A DNA stretch of 64,000 nt from Astragalus membranaceus (GCA_039519185.1 CM076847.1:40768916-40832915); one strand, 5' to 3'. Counted from the stretch's first letter, positions 34,093 to 46,797 are shown. Notes: generated by a model from the sequence alone, not told the origin. A program made the numbers and translations.

Positions 34093-34350
34093 CACTACAA
34101 GAAAATCGACGATTTCTGACGGCAATTTTCGTCGCAAGTGCAGCGATTTTCGTTGGAAATTGACGTTTCCGACGAACTTTCCGACGGACAAAAAGCGTCG
34201 CAAAATCGCTTGTCGCAAATCATTTCCGACGGATTATTTCGTCGCAAATGTCTCCGTCACAAAGTCGTCGGAAACCCATCGCAAATATCCGTGGCAAAGT
34301 CGTCGCAAACGCTGACACATTTTTGTCGCAAATCCGTCGGAAATTTTTAA
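34093..34350. repeat. CACTA-2 left subterminal repeats
   Basis: More than ten copies of a CGTCGCAAA/CGTCGGAAA-like 9-mer and its complement TTTCCGACG occur in both orientations in 260 bp. Confidence 0.85.
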
Positions 34351-34739
34351 AAAAAAATTAAAATTAAAATACATCCAAAATACTATTTAATAGTTATATC
34401 TATACATACTAATGAGGATACATACAAGACTGAAGTAGGGATGCAAACATAAATAAACAGATTAACAATAATCTATACAACTAAAAACCTGATAACTCAT
34501 TGTCATTCACTTGAACAAAATAAGTAAATACTTGCTGCAAAATGCAAGTCTGTAAATTCCTTAATGGAGTCAACAAAGAAAGTTGAACAACCCCTAATAC
34601 TTTCTGTAAAAAGCAAAGACTGTTATAAATTAACTTTAAGAGCCCCTAAAAGAAGTCTGCAAAATACAAAGTTGAACAAAAATAGCCCCTAAAAGAAGTT
34701 GAACATCCCCAGTGTGTCAAGCTGAAATCTTTGCTACTT

Positions 34740-34780
34740 TTACTGTTCGCTGGGCAATGTCTTAATGATGTTCGAATCAC
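34740..34780 (-). pseudogene. Captured eL30 last exon
   Basis: The minus strand after the acceptor TTTTCAG at 34781 reads DSNIIKTLPSEQ and a TAA stop, the expected C-terminus of plant ribosomal protein eL30 (usual form DSDIIKTLPGDQ). Phase joins exactly with the exon at 34874-34942 (GATCCTG|GTGATTCG gives DPGDS). Confidence 0.85.
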
Positions 34781-34873
34781 CTGAAAACAACAAACAACAA
34801 ATCAAATTAGAACATAAAGAACATCAAACCTAGTTTCCCCGATTGAAATAGTTCAAGGAAGTATCAAATATAC

Positions 34874-34942
34874 CAGGATCAACAATACTGAGGCAGCACA
34901 CTCTGTAATATTTTCCGCATGCAGTACCCAAGTCAACATTGT
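34874..34942 (-). pseudogene. Captured eL30 internal exon
   Basis: The minus strand between an AG acceptor (34943-34944) and a GT donor (34872-34873) reads NVDLGTACGKYYRVCCLSI then VDPG, highly conserved in eL30. With the exon at 46748-46797 the junction reads AATGGAA|ACAATGTTGAC, giving NGNNVD in phase. The intron between them is now 11.8 kb because gypsy elements have inserted in it. Confidence 0.88.
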
Positions 34943-35526
34943 CTATGATAAACAATTAACAGTTCGTTAATGATGATAAATGTAACGCCCCAAAAATTTA
35001 ATTAATTATTTAATTGAATTGTTTGGGAATTTAATTGGTAGAAAAATAATAAAATAATAATAATGCTAGTATATGTGGGCCTATTGTTAGGGTTGGGAGT
35101 AGTAAAATGAGAAGTGTTAGGGAGGCCCATGATGTAATTCGAATTAGCTAAGGAAAAAGCCCATAAAATTAACTAAAGTATAAATAGGCATTATTTAGGG
35201 TTTTGCTCATTTAGAAGGAACAAAAAAATAAGAATTAGAGAGAAGAGAAGAGAGAGGACGGCGCGAAGAAGGAGAGAGAGCTAGGGCAAGCCAAAGACTT
35301 CGAATTCTTCAAGGCTAAGGTAAGGGTGGGGTTCTATCTCTATAATTGGGTGTATGAATGGCTCTATGTAGGAAGGTTATGGAAGCCTAGGTGTTATTAA
35401 GTTTAGAAAACCCTAGTTGTAGGTATTGAACTTTAAATGATGATGTTAATTTCGATTGATGATGATTGTTGCCATTTGACGATGTGTGATCATGCTCGTT
35501 GATGTTTTGGAACCAAAATTCTGTGC

Positions 35527-35684
35527 ATGGGCGCCATGGGCACCGTTTTTTATTCTGCCGCAGGGCGCCATGGGAGCCGTTCCGTGTTTGATGTTGCTGG
35601 GCGCCTTCCTGGGCGCCATTCTGTGCGTGTTCTGTTGCCTGGGCGCATGGGCGCCGTTCCTGAAATATTGCTGGGCGCCGTGGG
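35527..35684. repeat. GGCGCC array in the solo LTR, left part
   Basis: GGGCGCC/GGCGCCATGGGCGCC words on the plus strand. The second gypsy element inserted exactly within this array; the array resumes at 44717. Confidence 0.8.
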
Positions 35685-37958
35685 TGTAACGCCCAAATAT
35701 TTAATTAAATTATTTAATTAAATATTTAGGCATCCATTTATTCATTTATTTATTTTAGTTGGTGTAATTATATTAGCATTTGATTAAGAGGTGTATAATT
35801 GGATATTAGGAGATGGTGTTAGTGATCGGGCTTAAGCTGGAGGAAAGCCCGTGATCCATATCCATGAGTTAGGCGCTTAGTCATATGGGGGTTAGGGTTT
35901 GGCTTGTCATTAGCGCAAACCCTAAGAGAAAAGAAAGAGAAATCGCGAATAGAAGAGAGGAGAGGAGAAGAGGATTCGGCGCACATCCAAGAGAGAATAA
36001 GAGGAGGATTTCGCGAGTTCAAGGAGAAGAGAGGAGCTGTGTTGCTGAGGTTATTGTTGGTGACTTGATCAAGAGGACTAGTGTTCTCCTACTATAAGGT
36101 AAGGGTGGGGTTCTTCCTTATAATAGGGTTTTATGATGGGGTTATGTGGGAATAGGTCCTATGATGCCTCTTGCTTGATTTTGATGTTTGGTTTGATGAT
36201 AGTTGAATCATGACTATGTTGATTGAAATATTGGCTTGTTGGTGATTATTGTAACTCTAAAAATTGGTGTTCATTGTTGTTATCACGAATTGCATGCTAA
36301 GTGTTCGATTAATTGTTGTTGGTGTTGTGATTGACAATTCATGATAATTGACATTGGTGGTTAAGAATTGATGAACTAAATTGGTGATATGATTGCATAT
36401 GTGGTGTTTTGATGAATTTGGTGTGATGCTGTTTTTGTGGCCCTGGTGTTGGGCGCCATTTCTGGGCGTTGTAGTGCTGTTTCTGGCGCCCTGTGTGTGG
36501 GCGCCGTGTGCCAGTGTGCGTGTGTGCGTTGTTGTGTCTTGGCGCCAAGGGCGCCTGTTTCTGGGTTGTGTTGCGTGTTGTTGGCGCAGGGGCGCCATGG
36601 GCGCTGTTCGCGTGTGTGCGTGTGTGCGTGGGTGTCTCTGGGGCGCCAAGGGCACTGTCCTCTGCGTTGCCCCTAGGCGCCCTGCTCCTGGGTGCCGTTT
36701 CCAGGATGTGTCTCAATTTTTCCCTATTTTGTTTTCAAAATATCTTTTGACTCGGGAGTCCGATTGAGACGTTTCAAAATGTTTTGGAAAGCTTATTCAG
36801 AGGCCTAGCCGAATATTCTAATTTGAGGGAAAGTGATCTATTTTTCTGGAAATTGTTAGCCGTTGGCTTAGCCGTTAAATGTTGCTGTTTTGAAAAAAAA
36901 ATTTGTCGCGTCTCAAATATTTTGGAAAATTGTCGTCGTCCTAAATATTTTGGAAAACTGTCATTGTCTCCGGTGTTGGGAAAAATCATCGCGTCTCAAA
37001 TGTTTTGGAAAATTGTTGTCATCTCGGTGTCTTGGTGCTGTTTGAGCTAGGTGTGAAGGCTCAAGTATTGGTGTTGTTGGAGCTGAGTGTGAAGGCTCCA
37101 AATCTTGGTGTTCCGTTGTTTCGGGTAGTTTGGTGTTTCGGTGTCGTTGGGCTAGGTGTGAAAGCCCAATTTTGGTGATATTCGGTGATTGATTTTTGGT
37201 GTGTCACATTGTGACTAATTTTTGATGATTGTCTGTGTGCATTCATGGTGTCGCATACAGCATACGCATTTATTTCGGTGAAGGCCTTTGAAACTAGTGA
37301 GCCGGGTGTGAAAGCTCAATTTTTCTAAATTGGTGAGCCGGGTGTGAAAGCTCTCAATTTTGGTGACGCCTCTATTTACAGGGAAAACTCTCGGTGATTT
37401 GGTACCACATGCATATGCCCGTCGGTGTGGGTTGCATTCATGCATTATCATGACATTTGGTGACTGATTGTGGTGTTTACAATTTGAAGTGTGTTTATAA
37501 CTCGATGTGTGTAGTGGAGTGGTAGATATAGTTGTCATATTCTAGCATACTTCCTATCATTTACGCTATTATATTGAAGATATCTCACCCCTTCTGTTTG
37601 AATGTTACCCCTATGCGGTAACGTGCAGGTGATCGCGGGTGAAGGCTTAGCTACCTTCGCTAGTCTGAGTCGGTGTCCTTTGCTTTGATATGTAACACTC
37701 AAGGGGGGGATGAACGCTAGACTCTGGCTGTTGCATTTTATTTGATTGGAGTCCATTCAGGATGTTATGATTTTATGTTTTGAAACTTATTTCTATTCCG
37801 CTGCGTGGTGATGTATTTTTGACAAAGTGTTATATATCGTATGTGACGTTTTGGTTATCGATGAATGTGTGACATCTCTTTTCGAAGTATGGAATAATGA
37901 ATTTTTTTTGTAACTCTGATTTTATTAAATAATTACCGGGTAGAAAAGGGGTGTTACA
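35685..37958 (+). repeat. 5' LTR of the second gypsy element
   Basis: Starts TGTAACGCCC and ends GGGGTGTTACA. It carries a GGCGCC array (36437-36690) and a run of repeats of GGTGTGAAGGCTC/GGTGTGAAAGCTC (about 37050-37360). Confidence 0.9.
36437..36690. repeat. GGCGCC array in the 5' LTR of the second gypsy element
   Basis: Plus-strand GGGCGCC, GGCGCCAAGGGCGCC and GTGTGCGTG words, followed within 60 bp by GACTCGGGAGTCCGATTGAG. Confidence 0.8.
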
Positions 37959-37962
37959 TTAG

Positions 37963-37974
37963 TGGTATCAGAGC
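37963..37974 (+). other. Primer-binding site (initiator tRNA-Met)
   Basis: TGGTATCAGAGC, four bases after the 5' LTR. Confidence 0.95.
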
Positions 37975-38080
37975 AAAAGTTCGGTCTGTCCGGCCAAGTT
38001 GTCCAGTCGTAGTGTCAATTGACATTAGTGTGTTGTCAATTATATCTAACTGTTGTTTGTTTTGTAGCAAGTGGGTTGAA

Positions 38081-41000
38081 ATGGCTGGGAGGAACGATGC
38101 TGCAATTGCTGCTGCTCTAGCTGCTATGGCGCAGGCTGTGGAGAATCAGCAGAATGCCGGTGAGAATGCTGGGACTCGCAGTCTGTCTGGCGACATTTCA
38201 GAGAGAGAATCCGCCCACGTTCAAGGGCAGGTATGATCCCGATGGTGCTTTAGCTTGGTTGAAAGAAATGGAGAGGATTTTTCGAGTGATGGATTGTACT
38301 CCAGCACAGAAGGTCCGCTATGGTACGCATATGCTAGCTGAGGAAGCTGATGATTGGTGGTTAGAGGCAAGGCAGAGGTTGGAGACTGCTAATGAAGAGA
38401 TTACCTGGGAAGTGTTCAGCAGAGAGTTTAACCGTAAGTATTATCCGGAAGATGTCCGAGGGAAGAAAGAGATTGAGTTTCTGGAGCTGAAACAAGGGAG
38501 TATGTCCGTGTCGGAGTATGCCGCTAAGTTCGTGGAGCTAGCAAAGTTCTATCCGCATTACACTGGAGCTACTGCTGAGTTTTCCAAGTGTATCAAGTTC
38601 GAGAATGGTTTGAGGCCCGAGATCAAGAAAGCAATCGGATATCAGAAGATCCGTGTCTTTGCTGACTTGATTGATAGTTGCAGAATTTTTGAGGAGGATA
38701 GTAATGCTCACTACAAGATTGTGAACGATAAGAGGAGCAAGTTTCAAGGCCGTAGTAAGCCGTATGAGGTCCCTGCGGGCAAGGGTAAGCAGAGAGCTGG
38801 TGCTGGCAAGAGGACTAGTGGGGGAGATGCCCCTGCTAGCATTGTGTGTTTTAAGTGTGGCAAGCCTGGCCACAAGAGTGTCATGTGCAGAAGCGACGTG
38901 AAGAGGTGTTTCAAGTGCGGGAAGGACGGCCATGTGGTGGCCGAATGTGAGAGCAAGGTAGTGGTCTGCTACAACTGTGGTGAAGTGGGGCACATTAGTA
39001 CTCAGTGTCTGAAGCCGAAGAAAGAAAGGTCCAGTGGAAAGGTGTTCGCTTTGGCAGGTGAAGAGCCTACTGAAGATGATGGACTTATTAGAGGTACGTG
39101 CTTCATTAATGGTACTCCTTTAAAATCTATCATTGATACTGGTGCTACTCATTGCTTTATTGCTGCTGATTGTTGTAAGAGGTTGAATCTTGCATTGTCT
39201 GCTATGAATGGGGAGATGGTTGTCGACACTCCAGCTAAGGGGTCGGTAACCACTTCTCTGGTATGTTCTTAGTGTCCCGTGTCGATCTTCGACCGAGACT
39301 TTGTTGTGGATTTTGTTTGTTTGCCGCTGAATGGATTAGATGTAATTTTGGGCATGAACTGGTTGGAGCATAACCATGTTCGCATTGATTGTCGTCGCAA
39401 GTCTGTGAGCTTTGGAGAGGAAGAGTCTCGTTTGTTATCTGCTAGTCAGTTGCGGAAGTTAGCGAAGGAGGGAGTTCAGTTATTCTCATTGATGACATCG
39501 CTGTCCATAGAGAATCAAGTTATCATCGAAGGAATGCGAGTGGTGCGCGAATTTCCTGAAGTCTTTCCTGATGAGATCCCTAGTGTACCTCCTGAGAGGG
39601 AAGTGGAGTTTTCTATTGATCTTGTACCCGGTACGAGGCCTGTGTCTATGGCACCGTACAGGATGTCTGCATCAGAATTGTCTGAGTTGAAGAAGCAACT
39701 TGAAGATCTGCTTGAGAAGAAGTTTGTTAGGCCGAGTGTATCGCCGTGGGGAGCTCCTGTGTTGCTGGTGAAGAAGAATGATGGAAGCATGAGGTTGTGT
39801 GTTGATTATAGGCAGCTGAATAAGGTGACCATTAAGAACAAGTATCCACTGCCGAGGATAGACGATCTGATGGATCAGTTAGTGGGTGCTCGAGTGTTCA
39901 GCAAGATTGATTTGAGATCAGGTTATCATCAGATCAAGGTGAAGGATGGAGATGTTCAGAAGACTTCTTTCAGGACGCGGTATGGGCATTATGAGTATTC
40001 GGTGATGCCGTTCGGTGTCACTAACGCGGGGTGTATTTATGGAGTACATGAATCGTATATTCCATACTTACTTGGATCGGTTCGTGGTTATGTTCATTGA
40101 CGACATCCTGATTTATTCGAAGTCGGAGGAAGAGCATGCGGAGCATTTGAGATTAGTATTGGAGATCCTGAGAGAGAAGAGGATGTATGCAAAGTTGTCT
40201 AAGTGTGAATTCTGGTTGTCAGAAGTGAGTTTTCTGGGTCATATCATTTCTGGCAGTGGTATTGCTGTGGATCCATCTAAGGTTGATGCCGTGATGCAGT
40301 GGGAGAGTCCGAAGTCGGCTACAGAGATTAGAAGCTTCTTAGGGTTGGCTGGTTACTACAGAAGGTTCATCGAAGGTTTTTCTAAGTTGGCCCTTCCGTT
40401 GACGCAGTTGACTTGTAAGGGTAAGGCTTTTGTGTGGGATGCTCGTTGTGAGGAAAGTTTCCTTGAGTTGAAGAAGAGATTGACGACGTCTCCTATTTTG
40501 ACGTTGCCAAAACCGGGAGAGCCGTTCGTGGTGTATTGTGATGCTTCGAAGATGGGTCTAGGTGGCGTGCTTATGCAAGACGGGAAGGTGATTGCTTATG
40601 CGTCGAGGCAGTTAAGGATTCATGAGAAGAATTATCCAACGCATGATTTGCAGTTGGCTGCAGTAGTCTTTGTGTTGAAGATTTGGAGGCACTATTTGTA
40701 TGGTTCCAGATTTGAGGTGTTCAGTGATCATAAGAGTTTGAAATATTTGTTTGACCAGAAGGAGCTGAATATGAGGCAGCGAAGGTGGTTGGAATTGTTG
40801 AAAGACTATGATTTCGGTTTGAACTACCATCCAGGCAAAGCTAATGTCGTGGCTGATGCTTTAAGTCGGAAGTCCTTGCATATGTCGGCAATGATGGCTA
40901 AGGAGTTAGAGTTGATTGAGGAATTCAGGGATTTGAGTTTGGTTTGTGAAGTGTCGCTTCAGAGTGTTAAGTTGGGTATGTTGAAGATTAATAATGAGTT

Positions 41001-42390
41001 CCTTGACAGTATCAGAGGAGCCCAGAAGTTGGATATCAAGCTGGTGGATTTGATGGTCGGGGATGATCGGCCTGAGGGTAGTGACTTTAAGTTGGATGCG
41101 CATGGTGTTTTGAGATTCCGTGATAGGATTTGTATTCCTGAAGATGCAGAGCTGAAGAGAGCAATTTCAGAAGAGGGTCATCGAAGTAAGTTGAGTATTC
41201 ATCCCGAAGCGACAAAGATGTATCAAGACCTGAAGAAGTTGTTTTGGTGTCGTGGTATGAAGAAGGATGTAGCACAATTTGTTGACTTGCCAGAAGTCAA
41301 AGGTGGAGCATCAGAAGCCTGCTGGACTGATGCAACCGTTAGAAATTCCGGAGTGGAAATGGGATAGCATTTCGATGGATTTTGTGACGGGATTGCCTAG
41401 TACTGCGAGAGGGTATGATGCAATTTGGGTGATTGTTGACAGGTTAACGAAATCGTCTCATTTTGTTCCTATCAGCATCACATATCCGGTGTCGAAGTTG
41501 GCAGAAGTGTATATTCGCGAGATTGTGAAGCTTCATGGAGTCCCTATGAGTATTGTCTCGGATAGAGATCCAAGGTTCACGTCAGATTTCTGGAAGAGTT
41601 TGCACGAGAAGTTGGGGTCTAAGTTGAGGTTGAGTTCGGCATATCATCCTCAAACAGATGGTCAGTCTGAGAGGACGATTCAGTCATATCATCCTCAAGG
41701 AGGTTCGTGGGATTCCTACCCTCCACTGATAGAGTTCACGTATAACAATACTTACCATTCTATGGTCGGAAGTGTAGAACCCCGCTGTGTTGGTATGAGT
41801 CTGAAGAGAGTGTGGTGCTTGGACCGGAAATTGTTCGGGAGACAACCGAGAAGATAAAGTTGATCCGTGAGAAGATGAAGGCTTCGCAGAGTCGTCAGAA
41901 GAGTTATCACGACAAGAGGACAAAAGATTTAGAGTTTCAGGAGGGTGAGCATGTATTTTTGAGAGTCACTCCAGTGACCAGTGTTGGCCGCGCTTTGAAG
42001 TCGAAGAAGCTCACTCCTCGATTCATTGGTCCTTATCAGATTTCCGGGAGAGTTGGGAATGTGGCGTATAGAGTGGCTTTACCGCCAAACCTTTCGAATT
42101 TGCACGACGTGTTTCACGTGTCGCAACTTCGGAAGTACATTTCGGATCCATCTCATGTGATCCACATGCATGATGTGGAGGTGCGGGATAATCTCACAGT
42201 GGAGACGATGCCTGTGCGGATTGAAGACCATGAGGTGAAGGTGTTAAGAGGCAAGGAAATTGCATTGGTGAAGGTGGTCTGGCTAGGAGCTGCCGGTGAG
42301 AGCATGACTTGGGAGTTGGAGAGTAAGATGCGGGAGTCCTATCACGAGCTGTTTGATTCAGGTGAGTTTTCGAGGACGAAAACATTCTAA
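38081..42390 (+). pseudogene. Gag-Pol of the second gypsy element, broken in at least five places
   Basis: It starts MAGRNDAAIAAAL and has the same order as the intact copy at 14996-19366: gag, three CCHC knuckles (about 38850-39010), protease DTGATH (about 39137), reverse transcriptase with FIDDILIYS (about 40100), RNase H, integrase and a chromodomain-like tail ending at TAA 42390. Breaks by comparison with the intact copy: an insertion-type frameshift near 38185, a TAG in place of a glutamine codon at 39270-39272, a 2-nt loss near 40028, a loss of about 11 nt near 41280 in the integrase zinc region, a short loss near 41690 and a larger loss near 41770 that removes conserved integrase residues. 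It cannot encode active proteins. Confidence 0.92.
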
Positions 42391-42402
42391 GTGGGGGAGA
42401 GT
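42391..42402 (+). other. Polypurine tract of the second gypsy element
   Basis: GTGGGGGAGAGT immediately before the TGTAAC start of the 3' LTR; identical to the tract of the young element. Confidence 0.9.
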
Positions 42403-44716
42403 TGTAACGCCCAAATATTTAATTAAATTATTTAATTAAATATTTAGGTATCCATTTATTCATTTATTTATTTCAGCTGGTGTAATTATGTTAGCATTTG
42501 ATTAAGAGGTGTATAATTGGATATTAGGAGATGGTGTTAGTGATCGGGCTTAAGCTGGAGGAAAGCCCGTGATCCATATCCATGAGTTAGGCGCTTAGTC
42601 ATATGGGGGTTAGGGTTTGGCTTGTCATTAGCGCAAACCCTAAGAGAAAAGAAAGAGAAGTCGCGAATAGAAGAGAGGAGAGGAGAAGAGGATTCAGCGC
42701 ACATCCAAGAGAGAAGAAGAGGAGGATTTCGCGAGTTCAAGGAGAAGAGAGGAGCTGTGTTGCTGAGGTTATTGTTGGTGACTTGATCAAGAGGATTAGT
42801 GTTCTCCTACTATAAGGTAAGGGTGGGGGGTTCTTCCTTATAATAGGGTTTTATGATGGGGTTATGTGGGAATAGGTCCTATGATGCCTCTTGCTTGATT
42901 TTGATGTTTGGTTTGATGATAGTTGAATCATGACTATGTTGATTGAAATATTGGCTTGTTGGTGATTATTGTAACTCTAAAAATTGGTGTTCATTGTTGT
43001 TATCATGAATTGCATGCTAAGTGTTCGATTAATTGTTGTTAGTGTTGTGATTGACAATTCATGATAATTGACATTGGTGGTTAAGAATTGATGAACTAAA
43101 TTGGTGATATGATTGCATATGTGGTGTTTTGATGAATTTGGTGTGATGTTGTTTTTGGGGCCCTGGTGCTGGGCGCCATTTCTGGGTGTTGTAGTGGTGT
43201 TTCTGGCGCCTTGTGTGTGGGCGCCGTGTGCCAGTGTGCGCCATCGGCGCCTGTTTCTGGGTTGTGTTGTGTGCTGTTGGCGCAGGGGCGCTGTTCGCGT
43301 GTGCGTGTGTGCGTGGGTGTCTCTGGGGCGCCAAGGGCGCTGTCCTCTGCGTTGCCCCTAGGCGCCCTGCTCCTGGGTGCCGTTTCCAGGATGTGTCTCA
43401 GTTTTTCCCTGTTTTGTTTTCAAAATATCTTTTGACTCGGGAGTCCGATTGAGACGTTTTAAAATGTTTTGGAAAGCTTATTCAGAGGCCTAGCCGAATA
43501 TTCTAATTTGAGGGAGAGTGATCTATTTTTCTGGAAATTGTTAGCCGTTGGCTTAGCCGTTAAATGTTGCTGTTTTGAAAAAAAAAATTTGTCGCGTCTC
43601 AAATATTTTGGAAAATTGTCGTCGTCCCAAATATTTTGGAAAATTTTCGTTGTCTCTGGTGTTGGGAAAAATCATCGCGTCTCAAATGTTTTGGAAAATT
43701 GTTGTCATCTCGGTGTCTTGGTGCTGTTTGAGCTAGGTGTGAAGGCTCAAGTATTGGTGTTGTTTGAGCTGGGTGTGAAGGCTCAAACCCTGGTGTTGTT
43801 GGAGCTAGGTGTGAAGGCTCCAAATCTTGGTGTTCCGTTGTTTTGGGTAGTTTGGTGTTTCGGTGTCGTTGGGCTAGGTGTGAAAGCCCAATTTTGGTGA
43901 TATTCGATGATTGATTTTTGGTGTGTCACATTGTGACTAATTTTTGATGATTGTCTGTGTGCATTCATGGTGTCGCATACAGCATACACATTTATTTCGG
44001 TGAAGGCCTTTGGTCTTGGAGCTGGGTGTGAAAGCTCAATTTTTTCTAAAACTAGTGAGCTGGGTGTGAAAGCTCAATTTTTCTAAATTGGTGAGCCGGG
44101 TGTGAAAGCTCTCAATTTTGGTGACGCCTCTATTTACAGGCAAAACTCTCGGTGATTTGGTACCACATGCATATGCCCGTCGGTGTGGGTTGCATTCATG
44201 CATTATCATGACATTTGGTGACTGATTGTGGTGTTTACAATTTGACGTGTGTTTATAATTCGATGTGTGTAGTGGAGTGGTAGATATAGTTGTCATATTC
44301 TAGCATACTTCCTATCATTTACGCTATTATATTGAAGATATCTCACCCCTTCTGTTTGAATGTTACCCCTATGCGGTAACGTGCAGGTGATCGCGAGTGA
44401 AGGCTTAGCTACCTTCGCTAGTCTGAGTCGGTGTCCTTTGCTTTGATATGTAACACTCAAGGGGGGGATGAACGCTAGACTCTGGCTGTTGCATTTTATT
44501 TGTTTGGAGTCCATTCAGGATGTTATGATTTTAGGTTTTGAAACTTATTTCTATTCCGCTGCGTGGTGATGTATTTTTGACAAAGTGTTATATATCGTAT
44601 GTGACGTTTTGGTTATCGATGAATGTGTGACATCTCTTTTCGAAGTATGGAATAATGAATTTTTTTTGTAACTCTGATTTTATTAAATAATTACTGGGTA
44701 GAAAAGGGGTTTTACA
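42403..44716 (+). repeat. 3' LTR of the second gypsy element
   Basis: Compared with the 5' LTR it lacks part of the GC array (43160-43395 is shorter) but has extra GAGCTGGGTGTGAAGGCTC units near 43770 and 44020. Its last bases read GGGGTTTTACA, one change from the 5' LTR. Confidence 0.9.
43160..43395. repeat. GGCGCC array in the 3' LTR of the second gypsy element
   Basis: Shorter version of the 36437-36690 array, missing an internal block of about 40 bp. Confidence 0.8.
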
Positions 44717-45120
44717 ATGGGCGCCATCTTGCTGTTTGTGTGTTGCTGTCTTGCAGGTTCCTGGCGCATGGGCGCCAAGGGCGCCAAAACCTGGCCGCCC
44801 GGTTGTTGTTCTGTCCTGGGCGCCATGGGCGCCACTTGTGATGTTGCTGGTTCTGGGCGCATGGGCGCTAAGGGCGCCAAGATTGGCTGCCCGGTTTCTG
44901 TTGTTGTTTGCTGTGTCTGGCGCAGGGGCGCCATGGGCTCCAAAATTTGGCTGCCTTGTTGCTGTGTCTGGCGCAGAAAAAATCTGGCTGCCTTGTTGCT
45001 GTTTTGTGTTTTGGCGTTGTGGGCGCCAAGGGTGCCAGTTTGGCTGCCTGATTGTGTTGCTGGGCGCCATGGGCGCCAAGGGCGCCAGTTTGGCTGCCCG
45101 ATCGTGTTGCTGGGCGCCAG
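44717..45120. repeat. GGCGCC array in the solo LTR, right part
   Basis: Continuation of the 35527-35684 array: GGCGCCATGGGCGCC and GGCGCCAAGGGCGCC words alternate with TTTGGCTGCCC-like spacers. Confidence 0.8.
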
Positions 45121-46747
45121 TTTGGCTGCCCAAACGTGGATTTCACATTTGATGCTTGGAATGATGTATTGATGTTGAATGTGTAATTAGGCCCAAAGTT
45201 GCCAAAATGTTGAAAGTTGCTAAATTGTTGATGTGTTGCCAAAAATGTTGAAAAGCTGCTAAGTTGTTGATGTGTTGCCAAAAATGTTGAAAGTTGCTAA
45301 GTTGCTAATTATTGTTGATGATGGTGTACCAAGTTGAATTGCCTCTATTTATTGGCAGGTGGTATGTTGTAGGCCTATGACCAACGATGATTTCCAATGT
45401 TGTTGCGTTGCTATGTAATCGTTGTTTATTGGTTGTGCATTTACATAGCGTCGCATACATAGCATATTTTTACGATGGAGCTATGCTCAAAACACGATGG
45501 CCTGGACTGGCAAATTTTGATGAAATGATGTTTCGATGTTGATGCCTCTATTTATTGGCTGGATTATGGTACCACATGCATTATAGGGCGGTGGCCCTGA
45601 GTTGAGTCACATTCCGCATCCATGTTGCATACCTATGTGATTGAGATGATGTTGACTGGTGTTAAATGATGAATTGATGCTATGACCTGAATTACATATT
45701 GTCTTTCATATGTCTGATTATATAGTGCGATATCTCACCCCTTCTGTTTGAATGTTACCCTGATGTTGGTAACGTGCAGGTAATCACGAATGAAGGCTGT
45801 TCACCTTCGTTTGATCGAGTCGGTGTCGTCGCTCTGATATGTAACACTCGGGGGGAAATGAACACACGTTTAATATTGTTGCTATGTTAATTCGTTGTTG
45901 AAACTTTAAGTTGTTACGTCGTTGTTTTTGAGCTGTCTTGAGTTGTTAAGACGCCACGTCTATTTGAATTAACTTGTTATGAATCCACTGCGTAGTAATT
46001 AAAGAGGGATTATTTTGAAGACTAAAAGGTTGTTTTATCGGTTCATCCGAAAGCGCTATGTATCAGTTTTCAAAAGAGAATTAACCCGTCTATTGTTTTC
46101 ACGAAGCAAATGTGGCACTCAATTGTTTGTTGAAAAAGATTTTTATGAACTCTGATTTTGCATTATTTTACCGGGTAGAAATGGGGTGTTACAATAAATA
46201 AAAAAGGAATTTACACAGACCTTGAAAATGAGTCACTCAATAACTTCTACCAGACAAATGATTAAAGGTTGTTCACATTTGACATTATTCTGAAAAATCA
46301 CAATACAATGGTTTGTGAAAATAACTTCAAATTTATTGAACAAATATGTATCACATCCCAAAGGTTTGTCCAACTAAGATTTTTTCAGAAACACAAGAGC
46401 AGATCATATAAAAAAATTCACCAGGTACTTAAAAAATTAAGTTCATTTAAACCACTGAACAAGGCTTGATGAAGGACATTCACTCATGTAAATTTTGCAT
46501 CATGTTTCTTTCCAATTAATGTTGATATTTGATATCATAGTGAAATGTGATTCAATGACTGAGCACAAAATTTTGGCCTTAAAGAAACAGGATAAACCAT
46601 TGCTCCTAACCAAATATCCCAAGTTAAATCCAACAACATAAACCATTAAACAATCAAATGAATCAAACTTCAAGATTTTTCTAGCTATCAAAATTAAAGC
46701 AAACTAACATAGAAAAAAGATAAGAATGAATTGGATAGAGAACTTAC

Positions 46748-46797
46748 TTCCATTGTAATGGTGAACTCCAACTTTAGCCAACATGGCATAATATTCA
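46748..46797 (-). pseudogene. Captured eL30 exon, 5' part of the eL30 fragment
   Basis: The minus strand reads EYYAMLAKVGVHHYNG, a highly conserved eL30 stretch, and ends at a strong donor (GGAA|GTAAGT at 46746). Upstream of about 46797 the similarity to eL30 stops and an unrelated segment (ELKLGLFA, with an internal repeat) is joined in. That segment partly repeats near 46970 (TTTATAACTCTC). So the fragment begins inside an eL30 exon and is fused to other sequence. Confidence 0.82.

Larger units (their letters stand above)
35685..44716 (+). mobile_element. Second Tekay-type gypsy element, decayed, nested in the solo LTR
   Basis: LTRs lie at 35685-37958 and 42403-44716, with a primer site at 37963 and a polypurine tract at 42391. 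The flanking five bases are GTGGG on the left and ATGGG on the right, a target duplication with one substitution. LTR lengths differ (2274 and 2314 bp), with several indels and many substitutions, and the coding region is broken, so it is clearly older than the 12371-22092 element. The protein sequence is closely related to that element, but the LTR sequences are much less similar. Confidence 0.9.
34981..46193 (+). mobile_element. Solo gypsy LTR (TSD ATAAA), split by a second gypsy element
   Basis: The left part 34981-35684 starts TGTAACGCCC and the right part 44717-46193 ends GGGGTGTTACA. ATAAA flanks the whole (34976-34980 and 46194-46198). Joined across the nested element it is about 2.2 kb, the LTR size of this family, with no internal domain outside the nested element. 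This is the product expected from recombination between the two LTRs of a full element. A TATAAATA box lies at 35179-35186. Confidence 0.85.
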
